64,000 nt of DNA. Origin: Burkholderia sp. L27(2015) (GTDB lineage Bacteria; Pseudomonadota; Gammaproteobacteria; Burkholderiales; Burkholderiaceae). The DNA is taken from positions 62,001-126,000 of the forward strand of contig NZ_LMUX01000020.1 of the NCBI RefSeq assembly GCF_009765705.1. Reading direction: 5' to 3'. Shown here piece by piece: positions 43,385-52,315 of this stretch (position 1 is its first letter; every line of letters starts with the position of its first letter). The translations under genes and the position numbers were made by a program. The notes beneath the pieces are model-generated. The model saw only the letters and a list, made by a program, of their open reading frames with translations. It did not search any database and had not been told where the DNA came from.

Positions 43385-44803
43385 TTATACCGCCAGATCG
43401 CGCGCAAGCCGAATTCCGGAAAATTGCCAGTCCGCATGAGCCGGAAAAAAATTCCGATACGTGGCGCGGCTATGGCCCAGCGGTGTCGCACACGAACTGC
43501 CGCGCAGCACGTATTGATTGACCATGAACTTGCCGTTGTACTCTCCCACGGCGCCAGCCGCCGCCCTGAAACCTGGGTAGGGCGCATAGCTCGATTGAGT
43601 CCACTGCCAGACGTCGCCATAGAGCTGCGCAAGCATGCCGATCGTGGGTAGCCGCGCGGCAGGTTGCAGACGTTGCGGCGTAAGCGCTTCATCCGATGCC
43701 TCGACCTTGCCTTGACGGCTCGCCGCATATTCCCATTCTGCTTCGGTCGGCAGGCGCGCTTCGCACCAGCGGGCATACGCATCGGCTTCGAAATAGGAGA
43801 CGTGCACCACCGGCTGGTCGGGGTCGAGCGGCAGCAGACCCGCAAGCGTGAATTCCTGCCAGCCGGCTTCCGGTGTTTCTGACCAGTAGAGCGGATGTTT
43901 GCGCTCGCCCGAGCATACCCAGTCCCAGCCTTCCGAAAGCCAATACACCGGGTTGTGATATCCGCCGGCTGCTATAAAGCGTGCATATTCGCGATTGGTG
44001 ACCAAACCCGACGCAAGCTGAAATGGCTGTATGTAAGTGCGATGGGCCGGCGTTTCGTTGTCGAAATGGAAGGTCTCGCCGGTGTGCCCGATTTCGATCA
44101 GTGCCGCATCGAAGCTCTGCCATACCGGCCACTTCGCTTGCGCACCTGGCGTGTCGGTTTGAGCCGAATTCCTGGCGGAAACGGCCGGATGCGCTGCGCC
44201 GGAAACCATCCCCGCAGCATTCCCCGCAACGTTCATCGCATCCAACGGCGTATCGATCACCGCATCCAACGGCGCATCGATCACATAACTCATCGGCGTC
44301 GTCTGGTAAGCCGGCTTGAGCGGGTTCTGCGCGAGCACATGCTTGATGTCGGTGAGTATCAATTCCTGATGTTGCTGCTCATGGTGCATGCCAAGCACCA
44401 TCAACGCTTCGAGTTCTGCCTCCATGGGCGCGGCCATCAATTGCGCGATGCGCTGGTCGACCGAATGGCGGTACTCGAGCACGGTCGGCAGGGCCGGGCG
44501 CGTTAGCAGTCCGCGTTGCGGACGGGGATGCTTGGCGCCGACGGCATTGTAGTAGGAGTTGAAAAGTACCCGGAATGCTTCGTCATAAGGTTTGAAGTCG
44601 CGGCTATAGCGTTCGAGAATGAAAGTCTCGAAAAACCACGTGGTATGCGCAAGATGCCATTTCACCGGACTGGCATCGGGCATCGATTGCACACAGCAGT
44701 CTTCGGCGGAAAGCGGCGCAGCCAGTGCGACGCTGCGCTCGCGGATTGCCAGATAGCGGCCTAGCAGGGAGGCGGCAGGACCGTTGGGGTTTCTTTGCAT
44801 CAT
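43385..44803 (-). CDS. egtB: Ergothioneine biosynthesis sulfoxide synthase EgtB
   Basis: A 472-residue iron enzyme that joins hercynine to a thiol (gamma-glutamylcysteine or cysteine). The DinB-like N-terminal domain has His 50 and His 53 in VKWHLAHTTWFFE and the iron-binding HX3HXE motif in HEQQHQE (His 141, His 145, Glu 147). The C-terminal formylglycine-generating-enzyme-like domain includes FETDAYARWCEARLPTEAEW-type sequence and ends ADWQFSGIRLARDL. Start at ATG 44803 or 44800, just after the egtD stop. A 24-bp tandem duplication (44237-44284) adds a VIDAPLDA/VIDTPLDA repeat in the inter-domain loop. Confidence 0.9.
   Translation of the reverse strand: MMQRNPNGPAASLLGRYLAIRERSVALAAPLSAEDCCVQSMPDASPVKWHLAHTTWFFETFILERYSRDFKPYDEAFRVLFNSYYNAVGAKHPRPQRGLLTRPALPTVLEYRHSVDQRIAQLMAAPMEAELEALMVLGMHHEQQHQELILTDIKHVLAQNPLKPAYQTTPMSYVIDAPLDAVIDTPLDAMNVAGNAAGMVSGAAHPAVSARNSAQTDTPGAQAKWPVWQSFDAALIEIGHTGETFHFDNETPAHRTYIQPFQLASGLVTNREYARFIAAGGYHNPVYWLSEGWDWVCSGERKHPLYWSETPEAGWQEFTLAGLLPLDPDQPVVHVSYFEADAYARWCEARLPTEAEWEYAASRQGKVEASDEALTPQRLQPAARLPTIGMLAQLYGDVWQWTQSSYAPYPGFRAAAGAVGEYNGKFMVNQYVLRGSSCATPLGHSRATYRNFFPAHADWQFSGIRLARDLAV
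44237..44284 (+). repeat. 24-bp tandem duplication inside egtB
   Basis: Two adjacent 24-bp units (44237-44260, 44261-44284) differ at a single position. They encode eight residues each on the minus strand, in the linker between the two EgtB domains. Confidence 0.9.
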
Positions 44804-44807
44804 GTTC

Positions 44808-45803
44808 TCAAGCGAGGCTGGCGTAGCTGACGGCGAACCACTGCTGCGCATCGGTCCAGGTCTGGACCTGGGTAAAGCCCGCAAGCTTAAGCAGCGCACT
44901 GAAGTCAGCCACGCGATATTTGTAGCTGCTCTCGGTATGGATACGCTCGCCCGCAGCAAAGCTGCGTGCCCCACCAGGCCACTGCACGGTGGTCGCATGA
45001 CGTGCTTCAAGGTGCATTTCGATGCGCGAGCGGCGTGCATTGAACAGCGCGCGATGGCGCCAGTCGCGTAGTTTGAAGTCGCTTTGAATCAGCGTGTTCA
45101 AGTGATTGAGGATGTTCAGGTTGAACGCGGACGTAATGCCCAGCGCGTCGTCGTAAGCCGCTTCAAGGACCGCCTGCGGTTTGATCAGGTCATAGCCGAT
45201 CAGCAAGCCGCCATCGGGCGCGGCCAGTTTGCGCACTTGCACGAGCAAGGCCAGCGCCTGTTCAGGGTCGAAGTTGCCGATCGACGAACCGGGATAGAAA
45301 AACACCCGCTGGCGTTCGGGGACGCTAGCCGGTAGGCAAATTTCGCCAGACAGATCGGCGCCAACCGCCAGCATGTCGATTTCCGGAAAACGCTGCTGCA
45401 AGTCGGCCACGGCCGCTTGGAGGAAGTCGGTGGAGATATCGACCGCCACATAGCGGCTGGGCCGCAACGACCCGAATAGCGCGCCGGCCTTTTCGCAATT
45501 GCCCGCGCCCAGATCGATCAGCGTACGGCCAGTGCCCACCGTTGCGGCGATCTCGGCGCGGTGCTGATGAAACACCGCGCGTTCGGTGCGGGTCGGGTAG
45601 TACTCGGGGACTTCGGTGATCAGCTCGAAGAGCCGCGAACCGAGGCTGTTGTAAAAGTATTTAGGAGAGATTTCTGCCGGGCTGCGCAGCAGCGCGTCGA
45701 CGATCTGCTCGCTTTCGCTGAGCGGGGCGTTTTCGAGTAGGTCCGCGTCCATGCTCGCGGGCTCTTCCAACGGCTCGTCTATATAGGCATGTCGTTGTTG
45801 CAT
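44808..45803 (-). CDS. egtD: L-histidine N-alpha-methyltransferase EgtD
   Basis: A 331-residue SAM-dependent enzyme that trimethylates histidine to hercynine, the first step of ergothioneine synthesis. PKYFYNSLGSRLFELITEVPEYYPTRTE is the family's N-terminal signature (given here only as landmark), TLIDLGAGNCEKA the SAM-binding loop, FFYPGSSIGNFDP the substrate loop, and the late Glu/Ser pair IHTESSYKY the histidine-binding site. ATG 45803 has GCGAGGC in front. egtB follows 4 nt after the stop, so the two form an operon. EgtA, C and E homologues are not present, consistent with the two-gene proteobacterial arrangement. Confidence 0.92.
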   Translation of the reverse strand: MQQRHAYIDEPLEEPASMDADLLENAPLSESEQIVDALLRSPAEISPKYFYNSLGSRLFELITEVPEYYPTRTERAVFHQHRAEIAATVGTGRTLIDLGAGNCEKAGALFGSLRPSRYVAVDISTDFLQAAVADLQQRFPEIDMLAVGADLSGEICLPASVPERQRVFFYPGSSIGNFDPEQALALLVQVRKLAAPDGGLLIGYDLIKPQAVLEAAYDDALGITSAFNLNILNHLNTLIQSDFKLRDWRHRALFNARRSRIEMHLEARHATTVQWPGGARSFAAGERIHTESSYKYRVADFSALLKLAGFTQVQTWTDAQQWFAVSYASLA

Positions 45804-46439
45804 GTTGCCTCGCGTCAATTAAGGTAATGGCGGGGGCGCCGCTGTCCCGCAGGCAAGCGATGCGAAAAACGCTAACACAACCCTATCTGTGGAAAGGGTA
45901 CTCCAATCTCTGAGAGCGTGTCTGCGCAAGTTAGTTCGCATCGATTTCCTGGCGGGACTTTATAGAGCCACTATCCGCAGCCCTGCAGTATCGCGCAACT
46001 CGGCAATCGTTGCAGCGTGGGGGCACCTTCGAGTCGACGAGAGTCGGTAAGAATGACGCAAAGCGCGGAAGCCACCGCATACTGCTCATCATTTATGAAG
46101 CGATCGTTACAAAACTGCGGGTGGCGCTTCAGAGGGCGCTTCATGGCGTCTTTTCTTTTGGCGCAGTGGCTCGCGACGTACGGTGATTAAATTATTTTCG
46201 AAAAGCTGTAAGGCTCGCCGCAAGTGGGCGACTAATCGGCAAAGGAGCTGACTTGCGAGCGTTCACGTGAGCGAGCGTGTACGTGAGGGAGGTCCACGTG
46301 AGGCAGCGGCTTTGAGTAAATCGGCTTTCGGTACCGCGCCAGCAGTGCCGATCACGACAGAATCCGGAGCTCACGATATTAAGTGAGCCCGACAATCGGA
46401 CGATTTCGTCCACCACTTTAGCGATGCCTGGAGATTCTA
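45804..46439 (+). other. Intergenic region upstream of egtD and the MxKDx gene
   Basis: 636 bp without a convincing gene. It should hold the egtD promoter (minus strand) and the promoter of the small repeat-protein gene (plus strand). A near-direct repeat GGCGCTTCA...GGCGCTTCA lies near 46125-46145, and three 16-bp units lie at 46261-46307. Nothing else recognised. Confidence 0.5.
46261..46307 (+). repeat. Three 15-16-bp tandem units containing ACGTGAG
   Basis: GTTCACGTGAGCGAGC, GTGTACGTGAGGGAGG and TCCACGTGAGGCAGC in a row, each with the core ACGTGAG, about 130 bp upstream of the MxKDx repeat gene. Either an iterated binding site or a slippage product. Confidence 0.8.
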
Positions 46440-46679
46440 ATGAACAAGATCATGACCGCTGTATTGTCCGCTTGCCTGATGTGCGCCGTAACCGGTGCTT
46501 ATGCGCAAGACGCAATGAAGAACAGCACGATGCCCAAGGACGGCATGTCGCATGACGCGATGACAAAGGACGGCATGTCGCACGACACCATGTCCAAGGA
46601 TGGTATGGCAAAAGACGGCATGGCCAAGGATGGCATGTCGCATGACGCGATGAAAAAAGACGATATGAAAAAGCAGTAA
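46440..46679 (+). CDS. Exported MxKDx pentapeptide repeat protein
   Basis: A 79-residue protein: signal peptide to about residue 22 (MTAVLSACLMCAVTGAYA), then ten or so pentapeptides of the form M-x-K/H-D-x (MPKDG, MSHDA, MTKDG, MSKDG, MAKDG). This is the penta_MxKDx family of small periplasmic proteins common in Burkholderiaceae. Function unknown; the Met/His/Asp-rich repeats could bind metal ions such as copper. A 13-bp direct repeat (GGCAGATACACGC at 46723 and 46739) follows the gene. Confidence 0.85.
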   Translation: MNKIMTAVLSACLMCAVTGAYAQDAMKNSTMPKDGMSHDAMTKDGMSHDTMSKDGMAKDGMAKDGMSHDAMKKDDMKKQ

Positions 46680-46897
46680 CTGCTGGCGTTGGACTTGGCG
46701 TGTAGCTGTTAGCTTGGTTAGTGGCAGATACACGCTAGGGCAGATACACGCCGCCCGACGAACTTCATTCTAGGTAGCCGCTCAGCCCCGCGGGCATTCG
46801 TCAGCCGGGCGCCACAAGCAAAGGCCGTGACGTTGCATGATTCGCCGCCGCCGCCCAGGCATTGATCCAGCCTATCGCTGCGATCGAATTCAAGCGC

Positions 46898-46927
46898 TTG
46901 ACAAAGTCATAGCGACTTCGCGATACT
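46898..46927 (+). promoter_or_regulatory. Predicted leuA promoter
   Basis: A perfect -35 TTGACA at 46898-46903, 18-bp spacer, -10 GATACT at 46922-46927. Transcription would begin at about 46933-46935, that is, at or next to the ATG of the leader peptide. Confidence 0.65.
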
Positions 46928-46934
46928 ACGACCC

Positions 46935-47012
46935 ATGCGTTCCATCCACATCCCCCTCGTTCTATCTCTACTAGCCCGCTCGTCGGCGCTAGGCAAGCTA
47001 TCGCGCGTTTAA
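46935..47012 (+). CDS. Putative leaderless leucine leader peptide of leuA
   Basis: A 25-codon ORF encoding MRSIHIPLVLSLLARSSAL and then GKLSRV. Six residues are Leu; five of these six use the codon CTA (codons 10, 12, 13, 19, 22), which is rare in such GC-rich genomes where CTG dominates. No ribosome-binding site is visible, which fits a leaderless message given the promoter position. The stop codon lies in the loop of a hairpin with arms GCGCG and CGCGC (47003-47017). These are the expected parts of a transcription-attenuation control in which stalling at scarce leucyl-tRNA permits leuA expression. Confidence 0.65.
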   Translation: MRSIHIPLVLSLLARSSALGKLSRV

Positions 47013-47093
47013 CGCGCATTGCCCCCCGCGCCACCGTCTGCGCGAATCTGCTTCACGTCTCCTGTTCAAGTTTGGTCTGAATTCGGTCACATC

Positions 47094-47130
47094 GCGCGAC
47101 GTTGCTACGTTCGGCGCTTCGTTTCGTTTT
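47094..47130 (+). terminator. Candidate leuA attenuator terminator
   Basis: Stem GCGC-(G)-ACGT, loop TGCT, ACGT-(TCG)-GCGC at 47094-47117, followed by TTCGTTTCGTTTT. Imperfect but U-rich tail present, 69 bp before the leuA start and 81 bp after the leader stop, the right place for an attenuator. Confidence 0.55.
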
Positions 47131-47198
47131 GACTTCAGCTGCTAAACCCCGATCTTGACTCTTGAAACCAGCCAGTTATTTTATAAGCGAGCACTACC

Positions 47199-48944
47199 AT
47201 GTTGAAGAATCCCACCGGCAAATATCGCGCCTTCCCGCCTATCGACTTGCCCGACCGTCGTTGGCCCGGTAATACCATCACGGCAGCACCGATCTGGATG
47301 AGCACCGATTTGCGCGATGGCAATCAGGCGCTGTTCGAGCCGATGGACGCTGCGCGCAAGATGCGCATGTTCAAGATGCTGGTGGAAATCGGCTTCAAGC
47401 AAATCGAAGTGGCATTCCCGGCGGCCTCCCAGACTGACTTCGATTTTGTGCGCGAACTGATCGAAGGCGGGCACATCCCCGACGACGTGACGATAGAAGT
47501 GCTCACGCAGGCACGCGAAGATCTGATTCGCCGCACGATGGACTCGCTCAAAGGTAGCAAGCAGGCCATCATCCATTTGTATAACGCCACCGCACCGGCG
47601 TTTCGCAAGATCGTGTTCGCGACCGACCGTGCGGGCGTCAAGGAGATCGCGGTACGCAGCACTCGCTTGATCAAGGAAATCGCCGCCACGCAACCCGAGA
47701 CGGCCTGGACCTTCCAATACAGCCCCGAAGTGTTTACCTCCACGGAGCTCGATTTTGCGAAGGAAGTCTGCGACGCCGTGATCGAAGTCTGGAATCCGAC
47801 GCCGCAGTGCCGTGCGATCCTGAACTTGCCGGCTACGGTCGAGGTGGCTACGCCCAATGTGTACGCCGATCAAATCGAATGGATGCACCGCAACCTGGCA
47901 CGCCGCGACTGCATTATCGTGAGCGTGCATCCACATAACGACCGCGGCACCGCGGTGGCCGCAGCGGAATTGGCCGTGATGGCCGGCGCCGATCGTGTCG
48001 AAGGCTGTTTGTTCGGCAACGGCGAACGCACCGGTAACGTCGATCTCGTCACATTGGCGCTTAATTTGTACTCGCAGGGCGTAGACCCGCAACTCGATTT
48101 TTCCCGCATCAACGAAGTGGCGCGTACGGTCGAGGACTGCACGCAACTGCCGATACACCCGCGTCATCCGTATGTCGGCGATCTGGTTTTCACGGCATTC
48201 TCGGGTTCGCATCAGGACGCGATCAAGAAAGGCATGGCCGTGCAGCAGCCCGATGCGCTGTGGGAAGTGCCCTATCTGCCGATCGACCCCAATGACGTGG
48301 GCCGCACGTATGACTCGATCATTCGAGTCAACAGCCAGTCGGGCAAGGGCGGCATCGCCTATCTGCTGGAACAGGGCTACGGCATGGCGTTGCCGCGTCG
48401 CTTGCAAGTCGAGTTCAGCACTGCGGTGCAGGCGATCACCGATGATACCGGGCGCGAAGTGACCGCGGCGGATCTGTGGGCGCTGTTCAACAACCAGTAC
48501 ATCGACATTAGCGAACCGATCGAATATCACAAGCACGTATTGAGCGAACGCGACGGCCGTGAATCGATCGAGCTGAGCGTGACCATAAACGGCGTCGCGC
48601 AGGTGCTGCGCGGGACGGGCAACGGCCCGATCGACGCGCTCGTCAACGCGTTTGCGCCGGTTTTGCATACGCCCGTGCGCGTGCACCACTATGAAGAACG
48701 GGCGATCGGGCAGGGTGCGGACGCCAACGCCATCGCCTTTGCGGAGATGGCCTGCGATGCCGTGCCGGGCAGCACGTTCGGGGTCGGCGTTGACGCGAAT
48801 CTGGTGACGGCTTCGATTCGTGCGGTGTTGAGCGGCATCAACCGTGTGTACGGGCGTAGCAATAAGGCGACATTTTTTTCGGCGACGACCTCCCCGGTTA
48901 CTCCCGCGCAAGGCAGCCAACAAGCCGACCTGATGGCCAACTGA
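47199..48944 (+). CDS. leuA: 2-isopropylmalate synthase
   Basis: A 581-residue enzyme condensing acetyl-CoA with 2-oxoisovalerate, the first committed step of leucine synthesis. The catalytic segment [14 protein letters not shown] is at about 36-48, the metal-binding [11 protein letters not shown] near 243-253, and the C-terminal leucine-sensing regulatory domain is present. The N-terminus [17 protein letters not shown] is that of the longer class found in actinobacteria and many betaproteobacteria. Expression is probably controlled both by leucine feedback on the enzyme and by the attenuator in its leader. Confidence 0.95.
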   Translation: MLKNPTGKYRAFPPIDLPDRRWPGNTITAAPIWMSTDLRDGNQALFEPMDAARKMRMFKMLVEIGFKQIEVAFPAASQTDFDFVRELIEGGHIPDDVTIEVLTQAREDLIRRTMDSLKGSKQAIIHLYNATAPAFRKIVFATDRAGVKEIAVRSTRLIKEIAATQPETAWTFQYSPEVFTSTELDFAKEVCDAVIEVWNPTPQCRAILNLPATVEVATPNVYADQIEWMHRNLARRDCIIVSVHPHNDRGTAVAAAELAVMAGADRVEGCLFGNGERTGNVDLVTLALNLYSQGVDPQLDFSRINEVARTVEDCTQLPIHPRHPYVGDLVFTAFSGSHQDAIKKGMAVQQPDALWEVPYLPIDPNDVGRTYDSIIRVNSQSGKGGIAYLLEQGYGMALPRRLQVEFSTAVQAITDDTGREVTAADLWALFNNQYIDISEPIEYHKHVLSERDGRESIELSVTINGVAQVLRGTGNGPIDALVNAFAPVLHTPVRVHHYEERAIGQGADANAIAFAEMACDAVPGSTFGVGVDANLVTASIRAVLSGINRVYGRSNKATFFSATTSPVTPAQGSQQADLMAN

Positions 48945-49244
48945 GCGTCCGAGTGTGAGTTTTCCTGGGTTTTCCTGAGCTTTATCGAGTTTTTCGTGGA
49001 TTTTTCCCGGATTTGCTCGGGGGTGTTTTGGTTTGTTTGAATTTGTCTTGCAAGGGAGCGACGGGTGGCGGCATCCATGCTGCTTGTACTGCAAGGTGGT
49101 TGGCCTTTACGATAGGCGAACTTGCCATGCAGGCTCCGTGAAACGCGCGGCTGACCGGAGATCCCGGCTGGTCGCGCATCACACTTCTTCCGTTCTTCGG
49201 ACCTGCTGCTGTTTATACCTATAAGCCCTCTGAGGAACCGATCG
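48945..49244 (+). other. T-rich region between leuA and the GST gene
   Basis: 300 bp. Positions 48955-49040 are unusually T-rich on the plus strand, with repeated GTTTTCCTG/ATTTTTCCCGG-like words, suggesting a weak or factor-dependent termination zone after leuA. No gene seen. The GST ribosome site CTGAGGAAC lies at the end. Confidence 0.45.
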
Positions 49245-49871
49245 ATGCTTAAAGTGTGGGGACGAAGCAACTCCGTCAATGTGCAAAAAGTGGTGTGGTG
49301 TTGCGACGAATTGCGGGTCTCGTATGAACGAATCGACGCCGGCCTGGAACATGGCGTCAATACCGAACCGGAATATCTCGCCAAGAATCCGAATGGCCGC
49401 ATTCCCTTGCTGGAAGACGGTGACTTTACGCTGTGGGAATCGAATTCCATCCTGCGCTATCTCGTGATGCAATATCACGGCGAGCGCATACTTTATCCCC
49501 TTCCGCCCGCAACCCGCGCATCGATAGACCGCTGGTTGGACTGGAGTTTGTCGACGCTCCAACCGGCCGAACGCCCCGTCTTCTGGGCAATGGTGCGTAC
49601 CGCTCCCGAGGCGCGCAATGCCGCGCAAGTTGCCGCCGACGTGGCGAATGTCGCCAAACACTGGGCGATACTCGACGCGCATCTGGCCGGTCGCCGGTTT
49701 ATCGAAAACGATACGTTTACCTTGGCCGATATCGTCCTGGGTGCTTATGCACGCCGCTGGTTCGGCATCGACGGCATCGATCGGCCGGATTTCGAGCATC
49801 TGGCGAGCTGGTACGAACGCATAGAAGGGCGAACCGCATTTCAGCGTCATCTTGCGAAGCCGCTCACCTGA
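49245..49871 (+). CDS. Glutathione S-transferase family protein
   Basis: A 208-residue GST. Thioredoxin-like N-terminal half: MLKVWGRSNSVNVQKVVWCC with the active-site Ser in RSNSVNV, then NPNGRIPLLEDGDFTLWESNSIL, where WESNSIL binds the glutathione gamma-Glu. The helical C-terminal half follows, with TFTLADIVLG near 160-170. Style matches the SspA/theta-like GSTs common in Burkholderiaceae. Substrate unknown. CTGAGGAAC precedes ATG 49245. Confidence 0.9.
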   Translation: MLKVWGRSNSVNVQKVVWCCDELRVSYERIDAGLEHGVNTEPEYLAKNPNGRIPLLEDGDFTLWESNSILRYLVMQYHGERILYPLPPATRASIDRWLDWSLSTLQPAERPVFWAMVRTAPEARNAAQVAADVANVAKHWAILDAHLAGRRFIENDTFTLADIVLGAYARRWFGIDGIDRPDFEHLASWYERIEGRTAFQRHLAKPLT

Positions 49872-50061
49872 TCCGATAGCCGCAGGCCGCGGCCATGCTG
49901 AAATTTCCTGCTGCGAGCGGTGCAGGCTGGACGGGCAGGTTGGATCGGAACGACAGAGTGTTGGGGTTAGCACAAAACGTGGTTACACTATGGCGCCGCG
50001 CAACCACGCGTCGGCTTGCCACTGCGGATGTTCAATCGATTTTCAGACGCTGAGGTTCACT

Positions 50062-51036
50062 ATGCAGCCCCCCGCCCGGACCCCCAACGAACACGCACGG
50101 CTCGTCGCCTTGCGTGCGCTGCATCTTCTGGACACTGCGCCGGAAGAGCGTTTCGATCGCCTGACGCGCTTGGCCAAACGTCTTTTCAACGTACCGATCG
50201 CACTGGTGAGCCTGGTGGATGCCGATCGGCAGTGGTTCAAATCGTGTGTCGGATTGCCGGAGGGCATGAGCGAAACCTCGCGCGATGTGTCTTTTTGTGC
50301 GCACGCCATTTTGGACGACGACATCCTGTCGATCCCCGACACCTTTGCCGATCCGCGTTTTTCCGATAATCCGCTGGTTACCGGCGACCCGAAGATCCGT
50401 TTTTACGCCGGCTGTCCGCTTTCCGTGGCCAACGGCAGTAAGATCGGCACGCTCTGCCTGATCGATACGGTGCCACGCGAATTCGACGATGACGAGCGCG
50501 CCTTGCTGCGCGATTTGGCCAGTATGGCGGAGCAGGAAATCGCCGCGGTACGGCTCGCCACGCTCGACGAGCTGACCTTGATCTCGAATCGGCGCGGCTT
50601 TGTCGCGCTCGCGCAGCACGCGGTCCATTTGTGTCATCGATTGGAGCGGCCAGCGACCTTGTTTTTCTTCGATCTGGACGGGTTCAAACAAATCAACGAC
50701 AAGTTCGGTCATGCCGAGGGTGATCGGGCGTTGATCGATTTCAGCGGAATACTGCGCGGGCTGTTCCGTGAATCGGACGTGATCGGCCGCCTGGGTGGCG
50801 ACGAGTTTGTCGTGCTACTGACCAATACCGATGCCAGCCAGGGCGCGGCGATCCTGGAGCGTCTGACACAAGCCGTGGCCGAGTACAACGGGGCCGCGCA
50901 GCGCGGTTACGAGATCGCGTTCAGTGTCGGGGCGGTCCATTACGATGCGAAGCACCATTCGAGCATCAATGAGATGCTGCGCGATGCCGACGCGTTGATG
51001 TATCGCAGCAAACAGGCACGCCGGGCTAGCGCTTGA
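50062..51036 (+). CDS. GAF-GGDEF diguanylate cyclase
   Basis: A 324-residue cytoplasmic signalling protein. GAF sensor domain at about 20-155 (ALRALHLLDTAPEERFDRLT, FYAGCPLSV, GTLCLIDT), then a GGDEF domain (about 165-320). The active site RLGGDEFVVLL is intact, and the inhibitory RxxD (RESD) sits five residues before it, so it should make c-di-GMP and be product-inhibited. ATG 50062 follows TGAGG; the frame is open upstream but has no better start. It converges on cobC, the 3' ends overlapping by 11 bp. Confidence 0.9.
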   Translation: MQPPARTPNEHARLVALRALHLLDTAPEERFDRLTRLAKRLFNVPIALVSLVDADRQWFKSCVGLPEGMSETSRDVSFCAHAILDDDILSIPDTFADPRFSDNPLVTGDPKIRFYAGCPLSVANGSKIGTLCLIDTVPREFDDDERALLRDLASMAEQEIAAVRLATLDELTLISNRRGFVALAQHAVHLCHRLERPATLFFFDLDGFKQINDKFGHAEGDRALIDFSGILRGLFRESDVIGRLGGDEFVVLLTNTDASQGAAILERLTQAVAEYNGAAQRGYEIAFSVGAVHYDAKHHSSINEMLRDADALMYRSKQARRASA

Positions 51037-52315
51037 TCGCTCCAGCGTCGATCAAATCGGCGCAGTCGGCGAGCGCGGCATCTAGACGATCCCATTCCGA
51101 TTTCGACCCGGGCAAGCCGAAGCGCAATCCGCTCGGGTAGGCGGGTAACGTTGAGTCGCGTTCGATCGATGGGTGTGTCGAGTTCGGCATCGACTTCGAA
51201 TCGAACGCCGCACGTTTGTGCGCCGCGCTGTCGTCGAACAATCTGACCCAGATCGCTGCGCCGGCCAAGTGCTTTTGCAGTGCGGCAGCAGCGCAATGAG
51301 GCGCCCAGGCAAACAGCGGCGTGCCGCGAGGTGCAAGTCCGCGGCGGGTTAATAGGGCCACGAGCCGCTCGCCCGCCTCATGCAAGTGGGCACGGGTAGT
51401 GCGCTGCCAAGCCTGATCCTGTAATGCCGCGCGTACGGCGGCCCGCGTTGGGCCTGTCAGCGTCCAAGGACCGAGTTCAGCGGCGAGCGCGTCGAGCAAC
51501 GCCGGTTCGGCCAACGTAAAACCGGCACGTGCGCCGGCCAGTCCAAAAAATTTCCCGATCGACCGCAGGACAATCAGACCGGTCAACGCGCTGTGGGCCG
51601 TCACGCTGGCGTGCGGCGCCACGTCCGCAAAAGCCTCGTCCACGATCAGGCAGCCTCCGCGCGCAGTGAGCTGTGCGTGCCAGCCGAGGAGGGTGTCAGC
51701 GTCGAATTGCTCTGCGGTGGGATTGTTAGGGTTGACGACGACCAGATGCAGTACCTCGGGCGGCAATACGCTGCCGGGATACACGATGAAATCGGCTGGT
51801 TTAATGTTTTGGTTTTGGCTAGTGCTGGTGCCCAGGCTCGAACTTAGACTCGGACTTGCATCAAGGTCTGCGCGATGGAGGTCTGCGAAGCCATAGCGCA
51901 GCACGCGGTGGCCGGCACGGGCAAACGCTGGCGCGTACTCGCCGTAAGTCAGGGTAGCGATGCCCACCGCGTCGGCCCGGCGCGCTGCGTGCGCGTCAGA
52001 ACATCGCGGCAGCAGATCCGGCAACAAGCGGATTACCGGCTGACTCCCGGCGACCGGTAGTGCACGCTGCGCGCCATAGTACGACGCGGCCAGCTCGGCC
52101 AGCCCATCATGATCGTCGGGGAGCCGTAGCCAGGCTTGGGTGTCGATTGCGGGAACCGGATACCCATGCGGGTTGATTCCGGTGGAAAGATCGATCCAGC
52201 GCTCGGCCGGACCGCCGAAGCGCTCGATCGCAATGCGCAGATCGCCGCCATGCGGGACCGGGCTGCGCGCTCGCAAGGGCTGCGCGACGCGTTTATCCGT
52301 GGCCTCATCATCCAT
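51026..52315 (-). CDS. cobC: Threonine-phosphate decarboxylase-like aminotransferase (cobalamin aminopropanol arm)
   Basis: A 429-residue PLP enzyme. PHGGDLRIAIERFGGPAERWIDLSTGINP is the usual CobC/CobD(Salmonella) opening; VVNPNNPTAEQF, LIVDEAFAD and the PLP-lysine segment LRSIGKFFGLAGARAGF are all present. It makes the (R)-1-amino-2-propanol phosphate side chain. A longer loop (about 155-170, Ser/Gln-rich) is low complexity. It overlaps the upstream cobD stop by 8 nt, so the two are co-translated. Confidence 0.88.
   Translation of the reverse strand: MDDEATDKRVAQPLRARSPVPHGGDLRIAIERFGGPAERWIDLSTGINPHGYPVPAIDTQAWLRLPDDHDGLAELAASYYGAQRALPVAGSQPVIRLLPDLLPRCSDAHAARRADAVGIATLTYGEYAPAFARAGHRVLRYGFADLHRADLDASPSLSSSLGTSTSQNQNIKPADFIVYPGSVLPPEVLHLVVVNPNNPTAEQFDADTLLGWHAQLTARGGCLIVDEAFADVAPHASVTAHSALTGLIVLRSIGKFFGLAGARAGFTLAEPALLDALAAELGPWTLTGPTRAAVRAALQDQAWQRTTRAHLHEAGERLVALLTRRGLAPRGTPLFAWAPHCAAAALQKHLAGAAIWVRLFDDSAAHKRAAFDSKSMPNSTHPSIERDSTLPAYPSGLRFGLPGSKSEWDRLDAALADCADLIDAGAIKR

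Larger units (their letters stand above)
46680..47198 (+). other. leuA upstream region: promoter, leader peptide, attenuator
   Basis: 519 bp before leuA. It contains a 13-bp direct repeat (46723-46751), then a promoter (46898-46927), a leucine-rich leader ORF (46935-47012), a hairpin at its stop codon and a terminator-like hairpin (47094-47130). Positions 46760-46890 show nothing recognisable. Confidence 0.6.

Noticed and set aside
47181-49094. A 637-codon open frame on the minus strand opposite leuA
   Set aside because: It is an artefact of GC-rich codon bias: leuA on the plus strand has full family motifs, while the antisense frame is Arg/His/Gln-rich with no recognisable domain.
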